NCBI GenBank assembly: GCA_031002005.1
Contig: CM061921.1
Span: 141,207,283 to 141,271,282, forward strand
From: Vandiemenella viatica
Lineage: Eukaryota > Arthropoda > Insecta > Orthoptera > Morabidae
Direction of reading: 5' to 3'
DNA length: 64,000 bases
Shown here: in pieces, positions 1 through 10,639 of the stretch
How positions within the stretch are numbered: position 1 is the first letter of the stretch
How the letters are laid out: the number at the start of each line of letters is the position of its first letter
Program-made: the position numbers and the translations under genes
Notes under the pieces: generated by a model
The model's database searches: none
Told to the model about the DNA's origin: nothing
What the model saw: only the letters and a program-made list of their open reading frames with translations

Positions 1-372
1 AGGTCCACACTCTTCACCACAGCACCCTGAGGAAATAAATGCAATGTGATATATGCTCCTAACATAATGCCATCCTGGGCAGCACCAGTTAAGATCCTTT
101 TCACAATATCAGCAGGGTTTTAACATGTCCCACGGGAGTGCCAGATAAACAGATGGCAAGAATTACACTCAAGGCTAAACCAAAACCTATCTGTGAATAG
201 GACACAATCCCAATGTTCCTGGCTCCAGCCATGGTGAGCATGACACCACATTCAATGAACCGTGAGGTGCCTTTGTTTAAGAGGAATGCATCTGGCTAGT
301 CACCAAGTATACAGAGCAACCTCTCAAAGGTGACAATACAAGGTCTGGAGGGAAATGTGTGACATGGAGTCT
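1..372 (-). pseudogene. Possible decayed aquaporin-like (MIP family) fragment
   Basis: The minus strand read in two frames gives FERLLCILGD, then IGFGLALSVILAICLSG, GHV, and, after a frame change, NPAD followed by AAQDGIMLGAYITLHLFPQG. Aquaporins have HxSGxHxNPA followed by AAQxxGAxxGAxIL; the order and spacing are similar, with an apparent internal deletion of about nine residues. A stop codon and a frame change break the reading. It sits in the VPS50 intron or just outside the known exons. The similarity is short and partly by eye, so this is tentative. Confidence 0.28.
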
Positions 373-424
373 GCTGCGTGGTCTATAACCAGTGCGTTGT
401 GCTGTTTGTATGTCTTCAGCCCCT

Positions 425-910
425 CAAGACAAATGCCTTCACTGGGATGACTGAGTTTCGACATCATACTCATAAACACATTTCAATAGTTTTACATCAC
501 TGCTGACCTCATTCAGTGATTCCTGAGCAACTTCTATTCACCGCTGTTTTTGTTCGGAACTCAACACTTTTGGAACAAATTTTGCTGCAACATGTTTAAT
601 ACCCAAAATAGATGAAAAAAATTTCATGGCATAAGCAAACTGATATGCCTTCATCAGCTACTTCTCTAATTGTGATTCAGCGATCATTTATAATCATTTC
701 ATTTACTTTTTCCAAATTTTCATTGGTTATTGAAGTCCTACACTTGCCATCTTCAACGTTTTCACGGCCATCTTGAAAATACTTATACTATTCGTAAAGC
801 CTTGTTTTACTAATAGTAGAATCACCAAAAGCAATATTAAGCATTTCTAAAACTTTGTTATACTTAATTCCATTTTAATAGCAAAATTTATTGCAAATTC
901 TATGATCCAT
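425..910 (-). mobile_element. Mariner transposase remnant
   Basis: The minus strand from the ATG at 908-910 reads MDHRICNKFCY, then LEMLNIAFGDSTISKTRLYE, YFQDGRENVEDGKCRTS, TIREVADE, HVAAKFVPKVLSSEQKQ and YEYDVETQSSQ, with several in-frame stops and small frameshifts. This is the N-terminal helix-turn-helix half of a mariner transposase (family pattern: VYGDSxxSRTQxYEWFKRFKDGRESxED, AAKFVPRLL, GYDVETKxQSSQW). The catalytic core beyond the first Asp was not found, and no terminal repeat was recognised. It is an old, dead copy. Confidence 0.75.
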
Positions 911-1142
911 TATTTATACAAATGAAAAATCGCCAACTGTACCAAAACACACGTTATCCTTTTAACAGCTGACAAGAGACTAACCATCCAATATAGCTCA
1001 AAATGTATAGATACTTTTAAGACATGTTTGCCAACACAACAACGAAAAAATAGTGTCAATCTAACTAAAATAACCTGCGAAACTTCAAAGTTTTCATTAC
1101 TTTTTGAACATGGCAGTTTTTTTTTATTTGGACATTGCTTAC

Positions 1143-1329
1143 CTATGCACCACAGAGAGAACTTCAAGAAATTCCTCAAATTTAAATTTAGCAAGGTCAC
1201 ATCCCATCAAATAGGCTGCAACTCTGGACTGAATGTCATGCCATATACGGAACACGCCTTTTTCCAGTTTTTGTTGTATATATTTTTGATTGCAGTTAGC
1301 TTCAAAGTCTATCACTTTCACAATACCAC
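1143..1329 (-). CDS. VPS50: VPS50 coding exon 7 (last one in the window)
   Basis: It is 187 nt, completing a Gly codon shared with exon 6 (phase 1 in) and leaving at phase 2. The acceptor is TATATTGCAG and the donor is CATAG|GTAAGC. It encodes KYIQQKLEKGVFRIWHDIQS and then YLMGCDLAKFKFEEFLEVLS, matching VPS50 ([40 protein letters not shown]). The following family sequence (LMQVGEEF onward) was not found in bases 1-1130 on this strand, so the next exon lies outside the window. Confidence 0.95.
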
Positions 1330-2149
1330 CTGCAATATAAGCATTAACAAAATTTATTTGTACAGTTTACAAACAACAGAAACTCTAATAATTAGTTTAA
1401 ATCACATACAGATCAAAAACTACAGAAAATATGCTACTCAGAATGTGGAAAAACGTGTAGAAAAATTTGATTTGTGCAATTAACAAGAAAGAATATCCTT
1501 TTACAAAAAAAAGTTATTGATTTCATATAAGAATGTAACAGGTATGCTGACATTTCTAGTATCATAACACACACACAAATCACATTACTAGTAACTAGAT
1601 AATTAAACTAGCAATTTCACACTGTGGTTATTCCAGTTCTATGAACAGAAGTGTGCATCTTTCTGTTTTATCAAAGACAAAAGTCTGATAATGGCAACAT
1701 ATTTTGTCACTGGATGCTTCTGCATAAAAACTAAAAGATAAAAAAATTGAAGATTTTATTTTTTTAAATTAATGATTATCTTTTATAGCAGACTCTAGTT
1801 CATACACTGAAATATATAAATTCAGAGTATGGAAATTAGGTGAAACTGGTATATGGTGCCATACAAATATTTGCATTTTCATATGATGTCATGGAATACA
1901 ATGGAATGGAAACTGAGTAACTATTTTGTTAAATGTATACCAAACAATTAATTGCAAATACAATGACATATATACCACTCAGAATAATGTGCCCGTTCTG
2001 TCATTTTACATCAATTATGTACCCCACTGTTAAAAAACTGATCATTTGCACATCTTTATGCATTCTTCTCAGAATTGTATCAAAAGATACCATGAGAAAA
2101 ATTAGTGAATAATTTATTTATATTGCATACAGCTTTGCATCTCATCGAT

Positions 2150-2360
2150 GTCAAGGTTGTAAGAGGTATTAAAGGACTGAAGAGCAAGGAACAGGAAGAA
2201 ATTTGGCCATGGTCTTTTAGAAGGAACCATCCCAGCATTTGACTGGACTGGTTTAGGGGAAACCATGGAAAACCAAACTCTCGATGATCATATGGGGATT
2301 CAAAACCGCGTCCTCCCGAATGAAAGGCCAGAGCATTATCGCTCACCCACCATGCTAGGC
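2150..2360 (-). repeat. tRNA-derived SINE, copy 1
   Basis: Degenerate copy on the minus strand. The tRNA-like head (2280-2360) carries a recognisable box B remnant and the fragment CCTCCCGAATG found in the other copies. The body (2200-2280) has the block around TTTTCCATGGTTTCCCC. It lies in the intron between VPS50 exons 6 and 7, in the same orientation as the gene. Divergence from the fresh copies at 35.3 and 40.2 kb suggests it is an older member. Confidence 0.75.
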
Positions 2361-3195
2361 AAATTGATTTTAATTTTATACGGAAGATATATTCAATCTA
2401 ATTGAACCAAATGTGGGTGTAAGCTTGCAGCAAACCCTTAAATTCTGCATTTTTCTTAGAGCACTATACAAGGCTATTTCTGTTTTGTTTCATACCTCGA
2501 CCCCCTTTCATTTTCAACAGTTTTACTATGCCAGGTCAAGTTATCAAAGCGGTTAACCTGATGGGTACTAGATAGAACCCAATCGTATCTACTGAATTAT
2601 ATGATGACGCATAATGTTAAAAACTGTTACCGAATTTTTATTAACACACAATACTTAACACTTTACACAGAAAATGTACAGTAAGTAACCTCTGAATTGC
2701 ATTATTTTCTACAAACTGTCAACTGGTATGAAACTATAATTAATAATTTGTTTCTGCTGCTATCAGGGAAAACTTTTATTATGCGTGCAAAGCAGGTTAT
2801 ACAATAGAGGACTATGTGTGAATAATACCTACTTAATGAACAGGAATTGTGTGACGCTTACCACCCTCTTAATACGGACATTTCAGAAAAGAATAACAAT
2901 TTAGGTTTAATTAAAGACTGACCCATAGTCAAATTAAAACTGATGTTAGGATACTTTAATCCTTAAATTTATGACTGCATCTATAAGAATAGAAAGAGCA
3001 ACTGCAGTTTAAATTTTTCAGCAAAACTGCTGCTGGTGAGTTGTACTCACTATTACAGGCTAATGTACTAAAAAAAAGCACCAAGTTTACAGCTCAATCT
3101 ATATAATGGTAAATAGTGGTTAAGTATTATTTAAAATAAATGATTTTAGATAAATATAATAAATGTAACAACTATATGTGGAAGAAAATGCATAC

Positions 3196-3319
3196 CATTC
3201 AGCTGCTGACAGTCATTTTTTTGATGCCATTTCATTATTTGATTGTAGCTCAGCATAATTTCCCATAATGACTTACATAAATTCACAAGGCAGACAATAA
3301 ATTTCTCTGGTAAAACAGT
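3196..3319 (-). CDS. VPS50: VPS50 coding exon 6
   Basis: It is 124 nt: 41 codons plus one base (phase 1 exit). The acceptor is CCCATTTCAG and the donor is AATG|GTATGC. It encodes TVLPEKFIVCLVNLCKSLWE then IMLSYNQIMKWHQKND, matching the VPS50 stretch with [20 protein letters not shown] and EWHEKHD. Joining to exon 5 gives LCQTVLPEKF, collinear with LCTHVTPDSY of the vertebrate protein, so no exon is missing between them. The intron between exons 5 and 6 (3320-7664) holds a Tc1 fossil, a hAT insertion and Penelope debris. Confidence 0.95.
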
Positions 3320-3514
3320 CTGAAATGGGGAAAAAGGTAAAATCATATTACATTTTGCATCAACATTAACTGAAACATCACTTGATTCAAAATACACTGA
3401 AATTATGGGATAGGAATACGTAAATGTGCAGATGGTGGCAGCACCATGGAAGAAATCTATAAATGTGTCGTGCAGTGACAAAGCTTTCATTTATACTCTC
3501 GTGAGTAGTGTGAA

Positions 3515-5640
3515 ATGTTTTCTGATGTGATTGTGGCCACACAGCATGAATTAACAGACTTTGAAAGTGGAATGGTAATTGGTGCTAGATGCAAGGGTTA
3601 TTCAGTTTCAGAAATTGTTCACGAATTCAACATTCTTCGATCCACAGTGTCAAGAGTGTGTTGTGAATATATAATATAAGGCATTACCTATTGCCATGGC
3701 CAATGCAGTGAATGGTCATGTTTACAATGCCCAAGAATTGCAACATCTGTATCAAGGTGTCAGTGTTGATAGACTGACAACACTGTGTCAAAGAACAGCA
3801 ACACCCAATGTGGGACATAAGACAGATGTGTCAGCACAGATACTGCAACAAAATGTGTCATTGATGGGATGCAGAAGCAGAAGACTGACGCAAGTGCCTC
3901 TGCTAATAAAATGTCATGGATTGCAGCGCCTCTCCTGGGCTTGTGTAGATATTGGTTGGACCTTAGGTGACTGGAAAAAGGTTGCGTGGTCAGATGAGTC
4001 ATGATTCAATTTGTTAACAGGTGATGGTAGGGTCTGAATCTTGCACAGAACCCACAAGGCCAAGGACCCTGGTTGTCGGGAAAACACTGTGCAAGTTGGT
4101 GGTGGCTCCATCACAGTATGGGCTGTGTTTAAATAGCTTGGAGTGGTACCTCTGGTCAAACTGATCCCACCCTTGACTGAAAGTAGTTATGTACAGCTGC
4201 TTAGAGATTATTTGCAACCTTTTATGGCCTTCATATTCTCAAACAATAATGGTCTTTTCGATGATGAAAATGTGCCATATCACCAGGCTAAAATGTTCAT
4301 GATTGCTCTGAGAAACATTCTGGACCAACAGTTCCCAACCTTTGTTGGTACACAACCCACTTTTCAGTTAAAAAAATTTCGCGACCCACCTAGTATGAGA
4401 GTCTATCTAATATAAGAATGGGAACTGTTGTATAACCTCAATACGCTATCAACTATCCTATCCGACAAAAGGCAAATTTTCGTACAAAGGATATACTATC
4501 AACAAAAACAAGAATTTATAATACGTAAAACAACAAACATATTACAGACCGATAGGTGGCTGCACATCTCAGTTGACTGCTGAAATTCCACAATTAGAAG
4601 TAACTCAATCAGCATATAAAAAGGTAACTGGTCTGCCAAGTCGCTTTTTGGTGGAAACCACTTGCAGACCTGATTTTAGTGGTTGATTGGTAAGTTTATC
4701 ATTGTGTTTTACTGCAACCAAATGAATGAAAATATGGAAGAGTGGAAGCTGGAAAACACAATGGTAAACTTAACAGTCAACCACTGAAATGGGATTTGTG
4801 AGTGTTTTCCACCACGATATGACTTGGCACATCAGTGGCATTTTAATTTGCAAATTGAGTTTTAACTAATACTGGAATACTCTCTTTTACGGCGCAATCC
4901 AGTCCTCAACCAACTTTCACAATCACATTAAATCTTCTATCAATCAAAACAAAATGCAAACAATAACTCACTCTCACAAGCAGAGAAAGACTGTTTCGAT
5001 CAAAGACTGATTTCGATTCAAGAATAAACAATAAAATGACAATGAGAGAAGTAAAATTGCAGGTGATATTCGCGCACATCTCCGCTCTTTGCGGGACGGG
5101 AGGGGGGATATTCAGGGGTTTCCATAATGATTGCATGACTGCTGCAGCTGCTATATCTTACAACGAGGTTATTGCATAATACCGGCTGACTGTTAATGAA
5201 AAAAAAATTTCTCACAAAATTGTAATTCAAGCTAATAGCTTTCGTGATTATTGCACTTGTAAAATATCGTGTTATATTTTTTAAATCAATGGAATAATAG
5301 ATATATTTTTGTGGCAAAAACTTCGGTTGTTCCGCGACCCACCAATACACATGCCATGACCCACCAGTGGGTCACGACCCATAGTTTGGGAACCGCTGTT
5401 CTGGACAATTCCGGCAAATGATTTGGCTACCTAGATTTCCAGACATGAATCAAATAAAACATATTTGGGACATGATCAAAACAACACCTGAACCGGAATC
5501 ACTTTCACAGTTACATACAGTTGTAGGTAAAGCATGGAATATTTCTATAGTGAACTTCTGACGACTTGTTGAGTCAATGCCATGTCACGTTGCTACACTT
5601 TGCCGGGCAAAAGGGTGTCCCATGATTTTGTTGCACACAT
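3515..5640 (+). mobile_element. Tc1-like transposon fossil, split by a hAT element
   Basis: The plus strand reads LTDFESGMVIGARCKGYSVS (paired-domain-like N-terminus of Tc1 transposases), then LGDWKKVAWSDES with the first catalytic Asp and a stop right behind it, then GGGSITVWAVFK. After the interruption at 4326-5398 it reads WLPRFPDMNQIKHIWDMIKT and RLVESMPCHVATLCRAKG, equivalent to the WPxxSPDLNPIENxWD and R.I.SMPRR.. C-terminal motifs. There are multiple stops and frameshifts; no clear terminal repeats were located. It lies antisense to VPS50 in the intron between exons 5 and 6. Confidence 0.82.
4326..5398. mobile_element. Non-autonomous hAT-type insertion with 8-bp duplication
   Basis: The ends are CAACAGTTCCCAACC on the left and the complement of CAGCGGTTCCCAAAC on the right, 12 of 15 bases identical. 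An exact 8-bp direct repeat TTCTGGAC flanks it at 4318-4325 and 5399-5406. An 8-bp target duplication and CAG-starting ends are hallmarks of the hAT superfamily. The 1073 bp contain no transposase-like frame. Removing it restores the Tc1 transposase order on both sides, so it entered the Tc1 fossil later. Confidence 0.85.
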
Positions 5641-5779
5641 AAATGTACATAAGTAATTGTATTTGACCAATACTATAGCTCCACTGAGACTGGTTGTATC
5701 TACACCTTCCCCCCCAAAATATTTTTTGAATAACTTGGCCATTGGCCATTTTCCACAGATCCATGTTTGTAAATTAAAC

Positions 5780-6860
5780 ATCTCTCCGTTTATTTATTTA
5801 TCCCCAGAGGCGTTTCCCCCTGTGGTGCGGGGCATCATCAGTAACTAAATGTACATTGTATTGGTGAGGGAAACTGCAATATATGTATACATAACTAGTT
5901 ATTTTCTAAGACTTCGCAGAGTCTATTAGGTGCTGGTCTGGAACGGCTCTTCTGATGCTTGCATGGACTCCAATTATGTGCTGCAGTTCAACATTTTATT
6001 TCTGTTGACTTAATTGTCACGTTAGGTTTATTTAAATACATCAAAATTTCATTTCTCTTGTTTACTACATCTTCATTTTCTTATTACCCAATATTCCCAA
6101 CCATAAATAACTTTCTTCAAAGCCATGGATTGCTGTATAAGGACTTCATATATGACATTAGGTCATGGGGGGAACTTTTCTCCTCCACGATGTTCCATAG
6201 TAAAATCTTCATGGGAGTGCCATCGGATTGTATTTTAAAAACATATGGCTAGCTCTGCCTTCTTTAAGTGTGAATCTATCTGTGTTGGTCAATGGACTGT
6301 CAGCTATCAAGTCAGTTCCAAGGCCACACCCCTCTCTTATAGCACTCGTTCACCAAATGCTGCCATGGGCGACCATCTCCACCACCTCACTTTGTAATGC
6401 TCGACGCTCTCACCCAGAGACAGTCGTAGGCTGGTTGCGAATGGGCATGCACGCAAAACACTCTTTCTGAAGTTTTTCCAGAGCTTGGTTTCAGATCTTA
6501 CCAATACCAAGACCACTGTATTTGTCGAATTATCAGCTAGTCAAAATTTGATTGCTTCCTTGACTATGGAGTCCCAAAGGTGTGACATCCTATCTTTACT
6601 GTATTAAAATCTATCCTCTATTGGTGGTTGCAACTTTGCTTGGTGATTGCCAACTTCTTGCAGTGTCCTATGTTCTTCATGCTAGTTTTTTTTTACAGTA
6701 TGAATAGCTTGGCTGATGTACATTTTTCCAGACTCATGCGGGATGTTATAAACACCAGGAACTCGAAAACTAACAGGCATATTACCCTTAAACATATTCA
6801 AGAGATTGAAATCCATTCTTACCACATCAGATGATTGTCTTGTTTCCCGATAACACAGGG
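5780..6860 (-). mobile_element. Penelope-like element remnant (GIY-YIG end)
   Basis: The minus strand reads FRVPGVYNIPHESGKMYISQ, degenerate for the VPGVYxIPCxCGKxYIGQT GIY-YIG endonuclease start of Penelope-like proteins. Further on comes WDSIVKEAIKF, a stop, then LADN, equivalent to the RLIREAIEIxLxxN C-terminal block. Cys residues of the CCHH-like region are changed (CEC to HES), and frameshifts break the rest. The reverse transcriptase part is not seen, so the copy is 5-prime truncated. A hammerhead-like motif lies downstream on the same strand at 5792-5850. It sits in the VPS50 intron between exons 5 and 6. Confidence 0.7.
5792..5850 (-). ncRNA. Hammerhead ribozyme-like motif
   Basis: On the minus strand a CTGATGA box (5835-5841) is followed by CCCC-loop-GGGG, then GAAAC (from 5816), then 24 nt on an AT-rich 3-prime arm. 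The outer arms ATTTAGTTA and TAAATAAAT can pair in 8 of 9 positions (stem I). These are the core parts of a type I hammerhead, which is known to occur in Penelope-like elements. Stem II has an extra TG before CCCC and stem III pairs poorly, so the copy may be inactive. The call is by eye; no folding was run. Confidence 0.5.
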
Positions 6861-7664
6861 CCCAAAACCATAAATTTATGAATCCTTGTCAGTCTGCGCA
6901 CATATCAAGCAAAAACTAATGAATGGATTTCAACAAAACTAAAAACAGAGATAGCATATGGCATCAGTTAACATAAAGGATTCTTTTTATCCATCCAATA
7001 AGTTAAAATGTTCCCATTGATACAGAACCAAAACAATAAAATTTGGTATTTTTGTCTATCCTTCCCGACAGATAGTTTTATATGGATGTTGTCTTTTTGT
7101 GTCTATTTTGCTAGAACTGTATTCAACATGGAATGGTTTAACATCTAACTGTAAATGATTCTATAACAGCACACAAGGCTACAATGTGTACCATCAATGA
7201 AAGTATCCTCAGTATACTTGCAAAAAAAGTTACATTCAAATACAGAAAGTACCAAATATAAAATCCAAATGTTATTTCTGATTCCACATGTAAACACTGC
7301 TTCCATAAGATACCACAGCACAATCAAAGGACACACACAGGACAAGTCCATTCGTGACTACTTTTAATGAAAGATGAAGAAATATAACAGAACAAGAAAA
7401 ATTTGATGTGTGGAAATGCTTATATTCTTGTGGCTATTACATGGACTATTTATAACAGTTAACTCTGTTTCCAGCTTACAACATTTTTCTTTGTTATTTG
7501 TAGGCAAGAAAAGCTGAATATTCACAAGTAAAAAACAAAATATCTTCAAGTGCAAGTATACTTTCTATCAGCTGAACCATATAAGAACTCCTTAATACAG
7601 CTATTACCTGTTTGTAATTAAAAACATCAAGGTGTCTCGACTAATTCATTAAAATAAACAATAC

Positions 7665-7883
7665 CTGACACAACTGACGGAATGGTTTAAGGGAACTGGA
7701 TGCACAACCACTGCCTAAGCTTTTAGGAGTTTCTACACATTGGCAAATAACTTCTACTGCTCTATTGTGGATTGCTGATGCGAAATGCATATGGAGTTGA
7801 TCCATTGCCATCTGAGTTTTGCCCAAGAGCTGATAAGCTGTCATTACATTATTGTAGTATCCAGGCTCAAATTTACCACAGAC
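7665..7883 (-). CDS. VPS50: VPS50 coding exon 5
   Basis: It is 219 nt, 73 codons, phase 0 at both ends, with acceptor TTGTTGCAG and donor CAG|GTATTG. It holds the most conserved block of the gene, [20 protein letters not shown] (vertebrate: [20 protein letters not shown]), then AIHN. The second half, up to LKPFRQLCQ, is less conserved, as it is in the family. An unrelated open frame on the other strand (7772-8059) is a shadow of this exon and its intron. Confidence 0.97.
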
Positions 7884-8131
7884 CTGCAACAAAACAAGAA
7901 AAACTGTCAAGTTCAGAAGCTGCAAAAAAGAAAAAAAATCAGAGTTTGATGAAATTAGATAATCTTAATTTTAAGACGAATATTATTCATTCAAAATTTA
8001 TTTTATGGGTATTAAAACATGACTCGGAAAGAGAAAAATTGAATATAACAGCAGAATAACACAGTAGTAGTAGTCATCAATATTCATAATTCTCTTTATG
8101 AAAAATGAAAATTCAACAAAGATCATCATAC

Positions 8132-8320
8132 TTTTGTGAGAGCTACATCAAGTTGCTCCTCTGTCATTTCTAATGTATCTTGAAGTTTCCCACTGAGTGC
8201 TGCAACACAATTGAAATGGCGATATGTACAAGCAGCACGCTGACACTCTAAAAGCAAGCTGATAGCACGTGCATAATTTGCTTCGTGTAGGAGCTCTTGC
8301 AATCTTTCTTCGGTGCATTG
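8132..8320 (-). CDS. VPS50: VPS50 coding exon 4
   Basis: It is 189 nt, exactly 63 codons, with phase 0 at both ends. The acceptor is CATTTTAG and the donor is AAA|GTATGATG. It encodes ARAISLLLECQRAACTYRHF and, later, [20 protein letters not shown]. These correspond to the VPS50 stretches with LCLECQKAASTFKHY and [20 protein letters not shown]. Only 248 bp separate it from exon 5, by far the shortest intron of the gene and the only one free of a recognisable transposon. Confidence 0.96.
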
Positions 8321-9140
8321 CTAAAATGGATTAAAGTGCCACATAAGTCAGGTCATTCAAGTAAAGCTGCTGGGAACTACAAACAGATATCATTACAGAA
8401 AACAATTAAATAAACAAATGTTAGTTTTATTCAAATTTATATCTCTGCTTTTTGGATTTATAGCCTATTCAACAGCAATGTCTGAAAGAGAAATTGTAAC
8501 CATAACCTATCAAGGTGAAGTATGCTATAAAAGTTACTGTGACAGTCGTATCCGTGATTTATATAGTTATATGATTTCTCCTGCCTAAATAACAGACAAA
8601 CTTTACAAGGAGTACAGTTTCCCTTTCATAGCATATTACAGACTATTGTAAGACTAAACTGTTTCAGTGAAAAACTTGTCACCTTGTATTTTGTCTTTTC
8701 ATGTCATATACATATAGTGTCTGATAACAGGCTATTATTATTTAACAAGAATTCATAGGTCATGAATTAATCACCATAAGCCACTCAATCTTACAGTTTT
8801 GATAAAATGTAATAAAATATTCCACACAGTATCAAGACAATAAAATTTAATCAGAAAATTTCAAATATTATTAGGCCCCAGCCAAATTTTCAACTGTATG
8901 CCGTTAAGAATAATGCTAAATAAGTGCGTTTCAAAATGAATATCAGGGTTTTGAGCCTTTGAAGAATTTTATAATAGTTACAATGATACATCAGATGAAA
9001 GATCAAATCAAACTTTTTTTATTTTTGTTTTCCCAACAAGTGTTCAGTGTGAGCAACATGCCATACAGCACATATCGAGTAGACAGGCGATTTCTTCCCA
9101 TATCTTGATCAGTGTTCTGGAGATTTTTTTTTTTTTTTTA

Positions 9141-9332
9141 ATCTGCTTAACGTCTCTCTAACAGTGAGGTCTTTAGAGACAGGAAAGGATGGGGGGGGGG
9201 GGAAGGAATTCGGCCATGGCCTTTTGAAGGAAGCATCCCGGCATTTGCCTGGAGTGATTTGGGAAACCATGAAAAACCCAAATTTGGATGCCCGGATGGG
9301 GATTCAAACCGCCATCCTCCCAAATGCGAGGG
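9141..9332 (-). repeat. tRNA-derived SINE, copy 2 (head truncated)
   Basis: The tail begins after a T run (the complementary A tail) and is followed by the conserved AGAGACG-type 3-prime motif, a G12-14 run (9190-9201), the body with GGAAGCATCCCGGCATTTGC, and only the box B half of the tRNA head. The box A half is missing, so this copy is 5-prime truncated. It lies in the intron between VPS50 exons 3 and 4, same orientation as the gene. Confidence 0.85.
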
Positions 9333-10639
9333 TTCTGGAGTAACTGATGCAACAATTGCTTCAATCCTATTTCTTAAGTCGGGCCGGTCAGCTGGTAGCA
9401 GAGGTACATACACATGATCCTTTAAGAACCCCCAAAGACTTCTTAATCTTGAAATAATTTTGTAATTAATTATTTTATTTTTTTGCCTATAATACCAGTT
9501 CTAGCAGCAAATACCTTCAACAACATGTATCGATCGATTCTACTAGCAGAAGCACAACTAATTCATTATTGGATGTTGGAATGTGTTTAAATTTTGTTAT
9601 CAAATTGATGACGATCTCTGTTTGAAATTACTGAGACATCCTAGGAATTCTATTAAAACATACAATTTTTTAAAATGACGTAAACCTTGATGCTAAAAGA
9701 GCATTTCGATTTGAATAGCTTTCAACCTACATATGGTTTTTCTACTCAGCTATAGCAAAAGAAACTTTACATCGAATATGTATTTTGTCTGTGCCACCAG
9801 TGCAGTGGAGTATACACGGACAGTTTATCGTTTCTCCTTGCATTAAATATCTAAAGTTTCATGAAGCTGCACAGTCTCATGCAACAAGTGGCAGTGTGAC
9901 ACGATGGCTTCTTCAAAAAAAAAAAAAAAAAATCATGGATAGAAGGGGACTGAATGTTTATTAGACTTTGAATATGGCATATATTAGAAACTAAATCAAT
10001 TCAGTTCCTGGGTACACTTCAGGTAGTACAACTCACCTCAGAACCCAAGAAAATTATTTTAATGCTTCTGCTATTTGTTTTGTTCTGTCTGCTGTGAGAC
10101 ACTGTGGTTAATTTATCTTATGTAGTTCAAGTTACACAATTTGCTCTCATACTTCATGGTTATTCACACCAGTTCATGTACCAATACAGTCACCTTACAA
10201 TACAACAAACACAGTAAAATACTTCCTTTAAGTTTTGTGTATCTATCATCCATCACAAATCTCTTCCACCGTATACTTCTCAAATTAACACTGTTCAAAC
10301 AAAATGTCACATACTTATTAGTCCATCTTACTATTCTTAATCAACTATACAGTTTAATATTTTCCAAACATGGTGATCCATCACTCAGTACATCCACCAC
10401 ATTTCTCCCTTTTGCCCACCAACAACCGTTTTCCAGCGAAACTCCTCTCTCTCTAGTGCACGCATGCAGTGTACCAACCGAACCACCAGTTCAATTTTCA
10501 ATAGTACAATAGTACAATCGAAGGAATAAAACGAACAAAATTACCTTATAAGAAAAAAAGATACACAAACAAAATCTAAGTGTGAAGGAAACTATGTTTC
10601 CTTACACACATCACACGGCAATTGAAGAAAAGCGTGTGA

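Noticed and set aside
3760..4217. Minus-strand frames of 67-81 codons.
   Set aside because: Shadows of the Tc1 transposase fossil on the other strand.
7772..8059. Plus-strand open frame of 95 codons.
   Set aside because: It overlaps VPS50 exon 5 and the short intron on the opposite strand; no family motif and no own start context.
10141..10512. Plus-strand frame of 123 codons.
   Set aside because: Leu/Ser/Thr-rich with no recognisable domain; AT-rich intron context suggests chance or unrecognised repeat.
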